Assembly (NCBI GenBank): GCA_035534175.1
Contig: DATLSM010000014.1
Location: forward strand, 84,013 to 148,012
DNA: 64,000 nucleotides
DNA from: DATLSM01 sp035534175
Lineage (GTDB): Bacteria; Actinomycetota; Thermoleophilia; Solirubrobacterales; 70-9
Reading direction: 5' to 3'
The notes beneath the pieces are model-generated. The model ran no database searches. It had not been told where the DNA came from and was given only the letters and a program-made list of their open reading frames with translations. Of this stretch, positions 33,770-42,731 are shown in pieces. Numbering within the stretch: the stretch's first letter is position 1; every line of letters begins with the position of its first letter. The position numbers and the translations under genes are program-made.

Positions 33770-34635
33770 GTCTCCTCGGCCCTCGCCAGGATCTCGCGCG
33801 CACCCGCGGCCCCGAGGCGCTCGGCGAGCAGCCCGCCGGCCTCGGCGGGGCTGGATGCCTCGCCCTCGAGGTGGTCGCGGATCCACTCGCTGCCGTCGGG
33901 GAGGCCGACGAAGGCCTGGATGTAGATCGCCTCCCCCTCGAGGTGGGCATGAACCCCGATCGGCGTCGCGCAGGTCGCCTCCAGCACGGCGACGGCGGCG
34001 CGCTCGGCGAGGAGCTCTCGCATCGAGGAATCATCGCCGAGGCGGCTCGCGGCGCGCCAGCCCTCCTCGTTGTCAGGGCTCGCCTGCAGGGCGAGGGCGC
34101 CCTGTCCCGCCGCCGGGGTCATCGTCTCCGGCGGGATCGCGAAGGCGGCCTCGGAGTCGCGCCCCAGTCGCCCCAGCCCGGCGGCGGCGAGGACTATCGC
34201 GTCCAGCGCCCCGCTGGCCAGCTTGCCCAGGCGCGTGTCGACATTGCCGTGCAGGTCCTCCACTCGCAGGTCGGGTCGGGCGGCGAGCAGCTGAGCGCGG
34301 CGTCGCAGGCTGGCGGTCCCGACCCGCGCCCCCTCGGGCACGTCCTCGAGGCAGGAGCCGGGGCCGACCCAGACGTCGCGGGCGTCCTCTCGCCTGGGGA
34401 CGGCGGCTATCGCCAGCCCCGCGGCCATCTCGGCGGGCAGGTCCTTGGCCGAGTGGACGCCGATATCGGCCAGTTCGTCGATCAGCGCCCGCTCGACCCC
34501 GCGCACGAAGCGCGACTTGTCCCCCGGTTCCCCCCCGGAGGAGACCTCGACCAGCGTGGCCTCGCCCAACCACCCGGCGACCTGGCTTGCCTGTGCTCTG
34601 GCCAGCAGACTGCTGCGGGTGGCGATTCGAATCAT
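33766..34635 (-). CDS. hemC: Hydroxymethylbilane synthase (porphobilinogen deaminase)
   Basis: The 289-residue enzyme joins four porphobilinogen units. Visible are the N-terminal IRIATRSSLLARAQ, the catalytic region HSAKDLPAEM, the substrate-binding ARVGTASLRRRAQL, VEDLHGNVDTRLGKL, and Cys222 in ATCATPIG, which carries the dipyrromethane cofactor. It is slightly shorter than the usual 300-310 residues in the first domain. It lies 104 bp downstream of hemA and overlaps the CobA-HemD fusion. Confidence 0.95.
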   Translation of the reverse strand: MIRIATRSSLLARAQASQVAGWLGEATLVEVSSGGEPGDKSRFVRGVERALIDELADIGVHSAKDLPAEMAAGLAIAAVPRREDARDVWVGPGSCLEDVPEGARVGTASLRRRAQLLAARPDLRVEDLHGNVDTRLGKLASGALDAIVLAAAGLGRLGRDSEAAFAIPPETMTPAAGQGALALQASPDNEEGWRAASRLGDDSSMRELLAERAAVAVLEATCATPIGVHAHLEGEAIYIQAFVGLPDGSEWIRDHLEGEASSPAEAGGLLAERLGAAGAREILARAEET

Positions 34636-34738
34636 TGAGAAAGGGCGTGTGTGGCCGGGGACCGATCCCGGTGGGAGCGGAACGTCCGCGGCTCTTCGCG
34701 GTTAGCCATTGTCGCTGGCCACCAGCGCGGCTGGAGAG

Positions 34739-36082
34739 TTATGTGGAGCCGCTGGGGGGATGGGCCCGGCGAAGCTCGGTCACCTCGCCCGGCGCCTCAA
34801 CTTCCGGCTTGGTCTCCGCGCCGAGGCCGAACAGCTCGCGCAGGGCGCTGACGTAGAGGTAGGCGTCGTCGCTGCCCGCCGCGCGCTTCATCCGCAGGGT
34901 GGGCTCGTGCAAAAGGCGGGAGGCGATCGCCTTGGCCATCGTCGCCAGGCGCTCGCGGTCGGCCTCGCCCAGACTCTCCCAGCGCGACTCGTTCTCGGAG
35001 AGCACGCGGCGAACGATCTCCTCGCCGCGCTCGCGCAGGGCGACGATTGTCGGCACCACCTCCAGCGCGGCGAGCCAGCGTTCGAAGCGGTCCACCTCCG
35101 CCTCGATGATCCGCGCGGCGCGCTTCGCCTCGCCCTCGCGGCCGCTGGCGTTACGCTCGACGATCTTCTGCACGTCATCGATGTCGTGGAGGCTGACCCC
35201 GGCGACCTCGCGGCAGGCCGGCTCGATATCGCGCGGCACGGCGATATCGACCAACAGCAGCGGACGGCCCCCGCGGGTCGCCATCACCTGGGCGATGTCG
35301 TCGCGCTCGACGATGTGGTGGGGAGAGTTGGTCGCCGAGACGACGATGTCGGCCGCCTCGAGCTGTTCGGGCAGCTCATCGAAGCGCACGGCGCCACCGC
35401 CGAAGCGCTGGGCCAGCCCGATTGCCCGGTCGTAGCGGCGGTTGGCGACGAAGACGGTGGTGACGCCACGGGCGACAAGCGCTCGAGCGACCAGCTCGGC
35501 GGTCTCGCCTGCGCCGATCACCAGGACCCGCTTGTCGGCGAGGTCGTTGAGCGTTTGCTGGGCCAGCCCGACAGCCACCGAGGAGATCGAGACGCCCCTC
35601 TCGCTGATCCCGGTCTCCTCCCGCACCCGTCCGCCGGCGGCCAAGGCCCCGCGAAAGAGGCGGTTGAGGATCGGTCCCGTGCCGCCCTCGACCAGAGCCA
35701 GCTCGTAGGCGCGTTTGACCTGCCCCTGCACCTCGGCCTCGCCGATGATCATCGAGTCGAGCCCCGAGGTGACGCGGAAGAGATGGCGCGCGGCATCGGT
35801 CGAGCGAAGCGAGTAGAGATGGCCGAGCAGCTCGGTGGGTCGGATCTCGGCCTGACGGGTGAGGACGCCGAGCGCGGTCGACTCCGCCTCGACCGGGTCC
35901 GAAACGACCAGGTACAGCTCGGTGCGGTTGCAGGTCGAGATCGTGGCCGCCTCGTGAATGCCGGCGGCGGCGGTCAGCTCGCGCAGCGCCCCCACGGCCC
36001 GCCCCTCGGTCAGCGAGAGCCGCTCGCGCAGGTCCAGAGGCGCGGTCTTGTGGGAAACGCCGAGCGTCAGCAGCTCAGACAT
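34739..36082 (-). CDS. hemA: Glutamyl-tRNA reductase
   Basis: The 447-residue enzyme reduces Glu-tRNA to glutamate-1-semialdehyde, the first C5-pathway step. It has GVSHKTAPLDLRE, catalytic Cys51 in STCNRTELY, GLDSMIIGEAEVQGQVK, an NADPH-binding VIGAGETAELVARAL and a C-terminal dimerisation helix domain. The ATG at 36082 overlaps the last 8 bases of the CcmD-like gene, and a longer upstream extension inside that gene is rejected. Co-transcription with ccm genes would tie haem supply to cytochrome c assembly. Confidence 0.95.
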   Translation of the reverse strand: MSELLTLGVSHKTAPLDLRERLSLTEGRAVGALRELTAAAGIHEAATISTCNRTELYLVVSDPVEAESTALGVLTRQAEIRPTELLGHLYSLRSTDAARHLFRVTSGLDSMIIGEAEVQGQVKRAYELALVEGGTGPILNRLFRGALAAGGRVREETGISERGVSISSVAVGLAQQTLNDLADKRVLVIGAGETAELVARALVARGVTTVFVANRRYDRAIGLAQRFGGGAVRFDELPEQLEAADIVVSATNSPHHIVERDDIAQVMATRGGRPLLLVDIAVPRDIEPACREVAGVSLHDIDDVQKIVERNASGREGEAKRAARIIEAEVDRFERWLAALEVVPTIVALRERGEEIVRRVLSENESRWESLGEADRERLATMAKAIASRLLHEPTLRMKRAAGSDDAYLYVSALRELFGLGAETKPEVEAPGEVTELRRAHPPSGST

Positions 36083-36377
36083 CGGGCGCGCCTCGAGTCG
36101 TGGCGCCGGGCCCCCCGACCGCCTCCGGCGGAGCGAGATTGGGATCGGGGCCGGTCTGGGGCTGGGTGGGATCGACGCCCCGCACGCCCGCGGCCGGGCG
36201 TCCGGTTGGGACGGGGTTTTGCCTGGTCTCCGCAAACCCCGCCAGCTCGCGCAGTTCCCGCTCGATCCGCTGCAGTTTCGCCGCCATGATCGCGACGTAG
36301 ACGACGATCAGGACGAGGAACACGATGTAGGCGGCGGCGACGTAGCGGCCGGCTTCGCCAAGGGGCAGCGCGGGCAC
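36075..36377 (-). CDS. ccmD: CcmD-like haem exporter subunit with extended tail
   Basis: This 100-residue protein has one membrane segment (about 13-34), followed by a charged segment (AKLQRIERELRELAGF) typical of CcmD, then a Pro/Gly-rich tail of about 50 residues not found in the usual 50-60-residue CcmD. CcmD holds CcmC and CcmE in the cytochrome c maturation complex. The GTG start adjoins the ccmC stop (TGAGTG) and the 3' end overlaps hemA. The call rests on topology plus position. Confidence 0.75.
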   Translation of the reverse strand: MPALPLGEAGRYVAAAYIVFLVLIVVYVAIMAAKLQRIERELRELAGFAETRQNPVPTGRPAAGVRGVDPTQPQTGPDPNLAPPEAVGGPGATTRGAPDV

Positions 36378-37106
36378 TCAGCCCACCTCCGGCGCGACCC
36401 GCGAGGGGCCGTTGGGAGCGGGGGCGTCGAGCGCTCGGCGCAGACGCTTCACCTGTCCCGAGGCGCTCTTGGCGGTCAGCTCGAACTTGACCAACGTAAT
36501 CCAGAGCAGGACGATCGCCGCCAGGCAGACGAGAAAGGTGAGCAGCATCGAGTTGGGTAGCCCCCCGTTGGCGGTGGCGAGGACGCGCGGGTGGACGAGG
36601 CTCGGGGTCAGCCGGACCGCGAGGAAGTTGAGCGGCACGAAGGCGCCGGCGGTGACGGCGAAGACGGAGGCGTAGCGGGCTTGCCGCTCGGGGTCCTCGA
36701 TCGCGTAGCGAAAGGGGTAGTAGGTCGCGTATAGGAGGAAGACGATGAGGAAGCTGACCAGGGTCGGCTCTTCCCAAACCCACCAGTGTCCCCAGGAGGC
36801 CTTGGCCCAGATCGAGCCGGTGATCAGCACCGCGACGCTGAAGATCACGGATATGTGGATCGAGACGTAGGAGTAGGCGTCCCAGCGGCGCTCGCCGGTG
36901 CGCAGGTGGGCGATCGCCAGGAGGCCGCCGACGATATAGCCGGTCAGCGCCGTCATCGCAAGCGGCACGTGCAGGTAGAAGATCTTCTGGATGAAGCCCT
37001 GGTTGGCGTCGAGCGGGGCGTAGAAGAAGACCAGGCAGAGCGCCGCGGTGAGGGTCACCACGGTGGCGGTGGAGAGGGTCTTTAAGCCGAAGCCGAACGA
37101 GGTCAC
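36378..37106 (-). CDS. ccmC: Cytochrome c maturation haem-handling protein CcmC
   Basis: The 242-residue protein has six membrane segments and the Trp-rich haem-handling motif WGHWWVWEEPTLVSFL between them, with a conserved His at FYLHVPLA and another near RLTPSLVHPRV. CcmC loads haem onto CcmE. The canonical WGxxWxWD has Glu in place of Asp here. The start is GTG. It follows ccmB after a 94-bp gap and precedes the CcmD-like gene. Confidence 0.93.
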   Translation of the reverse strand: MTSFGFGLKTLSTATVVTLTAALCLVFFYAPLDANQGFIQKIFYLHVPLAMTALTGYIVGGLLAIAHLRTGERRWDAYSYVSIHISVIFSVAVLITGSIWAKASWGHWWVWEEPTLVSFLIVFLLYATYYPFRYAIEDPERQARYASVFAVTAGAFVPLNFLAVRLTPSLVHPRVLATANGGLPNSMLLTFLVCLAAIVLLWITLVKFELTAKSASGQVKRLRRALDAPAPNGPSRVAPEVG

Positions 37107-37200
37107 CGGCCGATTCCCGCCGTGGGGTGGAGACGAGGCTCCAGTGGGTCTTGTCCTTTGCCGTGCATGCGTCTCTCGCGGTGGGTGGGCGGCCGCCTGC

Positions 37201-37869
37201 TCAGTCCTCCAGGAGGAAGTCGAACACCGCGTATCCGACCAGGAGGAAGATCAGATCGTATAGCGCGAGGATCGCGAGCCAGGTGCCGAAGCGGTGGTAG
37301 CCGGGGCCGCCGACGGCCATCAGCGGCTCGGTGGCGCCTGTGGCGGCGATCATCAGCGGCACCACCAGGGGCAGGAGGACGAGCGGGACCAGCAGATCGC
37401 GGGCGCGCGAGTTGACCGCCATGGAGGAGATCAGGGTGCCGGTCGCGGCGAGGCCCAGGTCGGCGAGGAGGGCGACCGCGGCGAGCGGCACCAGGGCCGC
37501 GGGGGAGCGAAGGAAGAAGAGGGCGAAGATCGGCACGGCGATCAGCTCCAGGACGATCAGGTAAACGAGCAGCGCCGCGGCCTTTGCGGCGAAGAGAGCG
37601 GTGCGGTCGATGGGGGCCAGGCGGATCGCGTCAAAGCCCCCCTCCTCGCGCTCGGCGACGAAGAGCCGGTTGATGCCGAGCACCGCGGCGAAGAGCAGCG
37701 TCGCCCAGAGGACGCCGGCGGCGAGGCTGCCGAAGAGAGCGGTGCGGTCGAGCCCGAAGCGGAAGATGACGAAGGTGGTGACGGAGAAGAGGGCCATCGC
37801 CGGAACCGATTGCAGGGTGCGCAGCTCCGAGCGCAGGTCCTTGGCCAGGATCGCCGCGAAGGCAGACAT
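37201..37869 (-). CDS. ccmB: Haem exporter membrane subunit CcmB
   Basis: The 222-residue polytopic protein has six hydrophobic segments and CcmB features: AILAKDLRSELRT at the N-terminus, NRLFVAEREEGGFDAIRLAP after the second segment and PLVVPLMIAATGA later. It forms the ABC-type channel with CcmA for cytochrome c maturation. The ATG at 37869 is chosen over a TTG two codons upstream. The ccmA-ccmB gap holds a GC hairpin. Confidence 0.93.
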   Translation of the reverse strand: MSAFAAILAKDLRSELRTLQSVPAMALFSVTTFVIFRFGLDRTALFGSLAAGVLWATLLFAAVLGINRLFVAEREEGGFDAIRLAPIDRTALFAAKAAALLVYLIVLELIAVPIFALFFLRSPAALVPLAAVALLADLGLAATGTLISSMAVNSRARDLLVPLVLLPLVVPLMIAATGATEPLMAVGGPGYHRFGTWLAILALYDLIFLLVGYAVFDFLLED

Positions 37870-37880
37870 CAGCAACCGCG

Positions 37881-37899
37881 CCCCGCGCGTGGCGCGGGG
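37881..37899. repeat. GC hairpin between ccmA and ccmB
   Basis: A perfect 8-bp stem CCCCGCGC/GCGCGGGG has a three-base loop GTG and lies about 12 bases before the ccmB start on the minus strand. No T tract follows. It may modulate ccmB translation or mRNA stability; no function is proven. Confidence 0.5.
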
Positions 37900-37936
37900 G
37901 GCCGGGGTTGGAAGCCTGCTCGCTCGGCGCGCATTT

Positions 37937-38569
37937 TCACCTCGCGCCGAGGTGCAGCACCTGATCTGCCTCTGGCAGGTAGCGCTCCGGGTCGTGGGTG
38001 ACGAGGACCCGGGTCCGCCCGCTGCCGGGGCCGATCAGGGCCCGGACGGAGAGGCGACCCTCGGCGTCGAGGTTGGAATCAGGCTCGTCGAGCAGCAGCA
38101 GCTCGGGCTCGTGCAGCACGCAGCGGCAGATCGCCAGCCGCTGGCGCATCCCGGCGGAGAGCGTCGCGACACGCTCATCGGCGCGACGCTCCACGCCGGC
38201 GACCTCCAGCAGCTCGTCGATCCGCGCCTCGGCCCCACGGCGCTCGATCCGGTGCAGCCTGGCGTGGAAGCGCAGGTTCTCGCGTCCGCTCAGGTCGCGG
38301 TAGAGCAGCGGCTCGTGTCCGAGGAAGCCGACCTTTCCCCGCAGCTTCCAGGATTCCCCGGGCAGCGAGCAGCCCAGCACGCTGGCCTCACCTGAGGTTG
38401 GGCGCAGCAGGGTGGCAAGGATGCGAAGCAGCGTCGTCTTCCCCGCGCCGTTGGGCCCGAGTACGGCCAGAGACTCGGCCTTTCCCAACTCGAACTCGAC
38501 TCCGGCCAGCGCGGTGCTCTCGCCGTAGTCCCTCCGCAGCGCCGCTACCGCTACGGCCGGTTCGCTCAA
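37937..38569 (-). CDS. ccmA: Haem exporter ATPase CcmA
   Basis: The 210-residue ABC ATPase has Walker A GPNGAGKTT, Q-loop region GFLGHEPLLY, ABC signature LSAGMRQRL, Walker B LLLLDEPDSNLD and the switch His in LVTHDPE. The adjacent ccmB gene supports the CcmA role. The start is TTG, overlapping the aldehyde dehydrogenase stop (TTGA), so ccmA may be translated by reinitiation from that gene. Confidence 0.94.
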   Translation of the reverse strand: MSEPAVAVAALRRDYGESTALAGVEFELGKAESLAVLGPNGAGKTTLLRILATLLRPTSGEASVLGCSLPGESWKLRGKVGFLGHEPLLYRDLSGRENLRFHARLHRIERRGAEARIDELLEVAGVERRADERVATLSAGMRQRLAICRCVLHEPELLLLDEPDSNLDAEGRLSVRALIGPGSGRTRVLVTHDPERYLPEADQVLHLGAR

Positions 38570-40161
38570 CGTCGCTTGCGCAGGGTGCGGGCGCCCACCT
38601 CGAGCAGCGGCCTGGCGCCCTCGCGCAGCGCCTGGGTGCGGGTCGCTCCCCTGCCGTAGAGCAGCCTCGCCGAGGCGCGCACCGCTTCGCCCAGGGTGCG
38701 GTCATAGGGGTGCCACCAAAAGTCGCGGGTGAGGCCCGGCTCCCAGGCGTTCATCTTGATGTTGACGCATTCATAGAAGCCGAATTTGGAGTGCGAGCGG
38801 CCAACGCCGGAGTCCTTGACCCCGCCCCAGGAGCACTGGCAGGCGCCGTGACTGAAGGAGTGGTCGTTGACCCAGACCATGCCCGACTGGATGCGGCGGG
38901 CGATGCGCTCGCCCTTCTGGCGGTCCTTGGTCCAGACCGAGGCGCCGAGGCCGAACTGGGAGTCGTTGGCCAGGTCGATCGCCTCCTGCTCGCCATCGAC
39001 GATGACGATCGGCAGCACGGGACCGAAGATCTCCTCGCGCATGATCCGCATCTGGTGGGTGACGCCGACGAGAACCGTGGGGGCGATGAACCTTCCGCTC
39101 AGGCCCTCGACCTCGGTGGGCCCGCCGCAGAGCTTGGTGGCGCCGGAGGCCACGGCGTCTTCGATCAACTCGACGACGACCGCGTACTGGGAGTCGGCCG
39201 TCATCGGGCCGATCTCCGTCTCCCACTCGGCGGGGTTGCCGAGGCGCAGCCTCTGCGCATCGCGGGTCACGCCCTCGACGAAGCGCTCGGCTACCTCGCG
39301 CAGCACATAGACGCGCTCGATGCCCGAGCAGGTCTGGCCGGCGTTGGCGAAGCCGCCCCAAACGGCGCCCGCGATCGCGTTGTCGAGATCGGCGTCGGCG
39401 CAGACGATCATCGGGTCCTTGCCCCCCAACTCGAGCACCGAACCCTTGAGTCGCTGCGCGCAAACCTCGCCGACCTTGCGCCCGACCTCGACCGAACCGG
39501 TGAAGAAGACCTTGCCGACGCTGGACTTTGCCAGCGCATCGCCGACCGCACCGCCGCCATGGATCACCCGGACCAGGCCCTCGGGCACCCCACCCTTCTC
39601 AAAGACGCGGCGGATCGCCTCTCCCAGCAGCGGGGTGAGGCTGGCGGGCTTGAGGACGACGCCGTTGCCCGCCATCAGCGCGATCGCGACCTCTCCGAAG
39701 GGGATTGACCAGGGGTAGTTCCAGGGAGCGATCACGCCGACCACCCCGATCGGCTCGTAGCTGAAGTGGCCTTTCTTGCTCAGGGTGAAGGCCTGGGTCA
39801 TCCGCACCTTCTCCTCGCCGAGGATCTTCGGGCCGGCCTTCGCGCACCAGTGCAGGGCATCGACGGTCGGCAGCAGCTCCATCGTGTAGGCCTCGGTGCG
39901 CGGCTTACCCTGCTCGGCGACCAGCAGGTCGGCGATCTCGTCGATCTCGTCGAGCAGGGCGTCGGCGCTGCGGCGCATGTAGCGGCCGCGGCCGGCCAAG
40001 CCCAGCTCGGCCCAGACGGGCTGGATGCGGGCGACGTCGTCGACCACCGCCTGGACCTGATCGGGGGTGATCGTGGCCACCGAGCCGACGAGCTCCCCCG
40101 TCGCAGGGTTAAACGACTCGAGGGTGGACTGGGCGGGGGGGCTCTGCGTTGCGCTCTCCAT
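38566..40161 (-). CDS. NAD(P)-dependent aldehyde dehydrogenase
   Basis: The 531-residue ALDH-superfamily protein has APWNYPWSIPFGEVA, the catalytic Glu region LELGGKDPMIV, the nucleophile Cys in NAGQTCSGIERVYV, EEIFGPVLPI and a C-terminal extension of about 50 residues (LLYGRGATRTQALR onward). Substrate range cannot be read; succinate-semialdehyde or long-chain aldehyde types are possible. It is the first gene of the minus-strand run leading into ccmA through a TTGA overlap, which has no obvious metabolic logic. Confidence 0.92.
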   Translation of the reverse strand: MESATQSPPAQSTLESFNPATGELVGSVATITPDQVQAVVDDVARIQPVWAELGLAGRGRYMRRSADALLDEIDEIADLLVAEQGKPRTEAYTMELLPTVDALHWCAKAGPKILGEEKVRMTQAFTLSKKGHFSYEPIGVVGVIAPWNYPWSIPFGEVAIALMAGNGVVLKPASLTPLLGEAIRRVFEKGGVPEGLVRVIHGGGAVGDALAKSSVGKVFFTGSVEVGRKVGEVCAQRLKGSVLELGGKDPMIVCADADLDNAIAGAVWGGFANAGQTCSGIERVYVLREVAERFVEGVTRDAQRLRLGNPAEWETEIGPMTADSQYAVVVELIEDAVASGATKLCGGPTEVEGLSGRFIAPTVLVGVTHQMRIMREEIFGPVLPIVIVDGEQEAIDLANDSQFGLGASVWTKDRQKGERIARRIQSGMVWVNDHSFSHGACQCSWGGVKDSGVGRSHSKFGFYECVNIKMNAWEPGLTRDFWWHPYDRTLGEAVRASARLLYGRGATRTQALREGARPLLEVGARTLRKRR

Positions 40162-40318
40162 GGCGCGATTCTACGCTCACGCTCGCTTTTCGCACTCGAT
40201 AGGCAGCCCGCCCACCCGTAACGTGTTGTCTGAGGCCCACGGTGTTTGAGGGGGTGGAGGGGAAATCCGCGAAGCGCGGATCAGGATGCCCGGCCGCGCC
40301 GGCGTCCATACTCAGGAC

Positions 40319-41644
40319 GTGGACCGGCTCTTTGACGCCGAGACGGCTCGGCCGGCGCGGGAATCCGTCGCCCAGGCTCCGCTGGCGGTGCGCATGAGGC
40401 CGCGTGGCCTCGATCAGCTGGTCGGGCAGGAGCATGTGCTTGGGCCCGGTTCGGCGCTGCGGACCGCGATCGAGAGCGGCCATCCGCACAGCGCGATCCT
40501 GCACGGGCCGCCGGGGTCGGGGAAGACGACGCTGGCGCGGATCGCCGCGGCGGGCGCGGAGGGGGCCTTCGAGGAGGAGTCGGCGGTCAACGCCGGTCGG
40601 GCCGAGATCCGGGCCGCGATCGATCGGGCCCGCGAGCGGCGGCAGGCCACCGGGCGACCGACCGTGCTCTTCCTCGACGAGATCCACCGCTTCAACAAGG
40701 CCCAGCAGGACGCCCTGCTGCCGGCGGTGGAGGAGGGGCTGCTGACGCTGATCGGAGCGACGACCGAGAACCCCTACTTCGAGGTCAACTCGGCGCTGCT
40801 CTCCCGCTGCCAGGTGTATGAGCTGCGCCCCCTGGAGCCCGAGCGGGTGGAAGCGCTTCTGCGGCGGGCCCTGGAGGATCCGGAGCGGGGCATCGCGGAT
40901 CCGCCGCCGGTGGAGGCCTCGGCGCTGGAGATGCTCGCGCGCCGCTCGGCAGGGGACGCGCGGGTCGCGCTCTCCGCCCTGGAGCGGGCGGTGGGGAGGT
41001 CCGGTGGCGCCCCGATCGATGTGGCTGCGATCGAGGACGCGATTCAGCGCAAGGCACTTGATTATGACCGCGAGGGGGACCGCCACTACGACTGCATCTC
41101 GGCCTGGATCAAGGCCACCCGGGGCTCCGACGTCGACGCCTCCCTCTACTACCTGGCGGTGATGTTGGAGGGCGGTGAGGACCCGCGCTTTATCGCCCGC
41201 CGGATGGTCATCCTCGCCTCCGAGGACGTCGGCAACGCCGATCCTCAGGCCTTGCTGATCGCGGATGCGGCGGCGCGGGCGGTCGACCGGGTGGGGCTGC
41301 CGGAGTGCTCGCTGAACCTGGCCCAGGCCGCCGTCTACCTGGCGCTGGCGCCGAAGTCAAACGCCTCCTACAAGGGCCTCTCCGCCGCGCGGGCCGAGGT
41401 GCGCGAGAACGGGGCGAGGACGCCGCCCGATTACCTTCGCGACGCTCACTACCCCGGCGCCCAGAAGCTCGGCCGCGGCGGCGGCTACCGCTACTCCCAC
41501 GACGAACCCGACGGCGTGGGCGATCAGCAGCTGCTACCGCCGGGGCTGGCGGAGCGCTCTTTCTATGCCCCCACCGACCGCGGATTCGAGCTCGAGCTGG
41601 GTCGCCGGCTCGAGCGCCTGCGGGAGAGATTTCGCCGGCCATAA
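40319..41644 (+). CDS. rarA: Replication-associated recombination protein RarA (MgsA)
   Basis: The AAA+ protein (about 441 residues) has PLAVRMRPRGLDQLVGQEH, Walker A LHGPPGSGKTTLA, Walker B VLFLDEIHRFNKAQQD, sensor-1 IGATTENPYFEVN, arginine finger LLSRCQVYEL and the C-terminal MgsA region (DVDASLYYLAVMLEGGEDP, ASEDVGNADPQA, YPGAQKLGRGGGYRYSH). It acts at stalled forks. GTG 40319 gives the typical N-terminus DRLFDA; an in-frame ATG at 40286 is the alternative. It is divergent from the aldehyde dehydrogenase. Confidence 0.94.
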   Translation: MDRLFDAETARPARESVAQAPLAVRMRPRGLDQLVGQEHVLGPGSALRTAIESGHPHSAILHGPPGSGKTTLARIAAAGAEGAFEEESAVNAGRAEIRAAIDRARERRQATGRPTVLFLDEIHRFNKAQQDALLPAVEEGLLTLIGATTENPYFEVNSALLSRCQVYELRPLEPERVEALLRRALEDPERGIADPPPVEASALEMLARRSAGDARVALSALERAVGRSGGAPIDVAAIEDAIQRKALDYDREGDRHYDCISAWIKATRGSDVDASLYYLAVMLEGGEDPRFIARRMVILASEDVGNADPQALLIADAAARAVDRVGLPECSLNLAQAAVYLALAPKSNASYKGLSAARAEVRENGARTPPDYLRDAHYPGAQKLGRGGGYRYSHDEPDGVGDQQLLPPGLAERSFYAPTDRGFELELGRRLERLRERFRRP

Positions 41645-41718
41645 TTACGGCGCAACTTCCCCCAGGCGTCGGTGTTTCAAAGGCGGCTTTCCAAGCTAAG
41701 CCAGGGAGAGCCGACACA

Positions 41719-41753
41719 CCGGCCGGGGGCCTGGACTGGGGGCCTCCGGCCGG
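41719..41753. repeat. 13-bp hairpin downstream of rarA
   Basis: CCGGCCGGGGGCC (41719-41731) pairs with GGCCTCCGGCCGG (41741-41753) with a single G-U pair and a 9-base loop. It lies 75 bases past rarA with no U tract. Two copies of the palindrome GCGGCCGC follow at 41777-41784 and 41797-41804. It may be a terminator or a palindromic repeat element. Confidence 0.5.
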
Positions 41754-41841
41754 ACACTTCACAGGGAGGGGTGTCAGCGGCCGCGCCGGGAAGGGTGCGG
41801 CCGCCAAGTCTTCCCCCCCCGCCGGGGTCTAGGGTGGGGCG

Positions 41842-42636
41842 GTGAGCTCCGCACAACCCCTCCGGCTCGGCGGGATGGCCCTGCGCAACGGCCTGCTGAT
41901 CCATGGGCCGACCCATTGGGCGGCCGCCGTGCGCGATCGCGAGGGGAAGGTCCAGGTCGCCTCGGCGCCGAAGCCGAAGCTGGCACCGCAGCTCGCTGCG
42001 CGGATGCCGGGAGTGAGGGGGCCGCTGAAACTCGCCGAGGCGATGGCGGTGCTGCCGCTGGTGCGCCGTCGTTTGCCCGCGGTGCGGCTGCCGTTCGAGA
42101 ACTGGCGGGTCGTGGCGGCGGTCGGCGCGACCCTGGGGACGACGGCGCTGGTGCGCAGGCGACTGGCCTCCTCGGCGCTGCGCGAGGGGATCGTGCAGGC
42201 GATCGGCGTAGTGCCCGCCGTGGTCGCCCTGATGGACCGTGACCTCGCCGCCTACCACGGGGTTGAGCACAAGGCGATTGCCGCCTACGAGCAGGGTGTG
42301 GAGGACCCGGCCGGGGTGCCCAAGGAGCACGACCGCTGCGGCTCAAACCTGATCGCGCCGATGATGCTTCTCTCGGCGGGGGGCACGGTGCTGCTGGAGC
42401 GGCTGTCCGAGAGCGCCGGCCCCCTCGCCCGCGCCGGGGTGGGACTGGGCGGCGCCTCGCTCGCCGTCGAGATGTTCGCCTGGAGTGACCGCCACCACGA
42501 CAGCGCGGCGGCGCGCGCCTTCCACGCGCCGGGGCGCGAGATTCAGCGGCTGCTGGCGACCAAGGAGCCGACCGCCGAGCAGCTGGAGGTGGGGGTAGCG
42601 GCACTGGCTGAGATCCTCCGCGTCGAGGCCCACTAG
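41842..42636 (+). CDS. DUF1385-family membrane protein
   Basis: The 264-residue protein shows the DUF1385 (YqhQ-like) hallmarks: GMALRNGLLIHGP near the N-terminus, AYHGVEHKAIAAYE and KEHDRCGSNL, with hydrophobic segments around 88-105, 115-130 and 170-200. The His/Asp/Cys residues in these motifs suggest a metal site. The biochemical role of the family is not established. The start is GTG preceded by a G-rich stretch. It is followed, on the same strand, by a three-gene operon starting at 42732. Confidence 0.88.
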   Translation: MSSAQPLRLGGMALRNGLLIHGPTHWAAAVRDREGKVQVASAPKPKLAPQLAARMPGVRGPLKLAEAMAVLPLVRRRLPAVRLPFENWRVVAAVGATLGTTALVRRRLASSALREGIVQAIGVVPAVVALMDRDLAAYHGVEHKAIAAYEQGVEDPAGVPKEHDRCGSNLIAPMMLLSAGGTVLLERLSESAGPLARAGVGLGGASLAVEMFAWSDRHHDSAAARAFHAPGREIQRLLATKEPTAEQLEVGVAALAEILRVEAH

Positions 42637-42731
42637 ACTGCGGCCGCTCGCGGGGTAGGCGGAGGTGAGCAGGTGAGATTTCCGGTGAAGACGAGCGCGA
42701 TCGAACCAGAGCGGAGCGGGCGGGCGGAATT

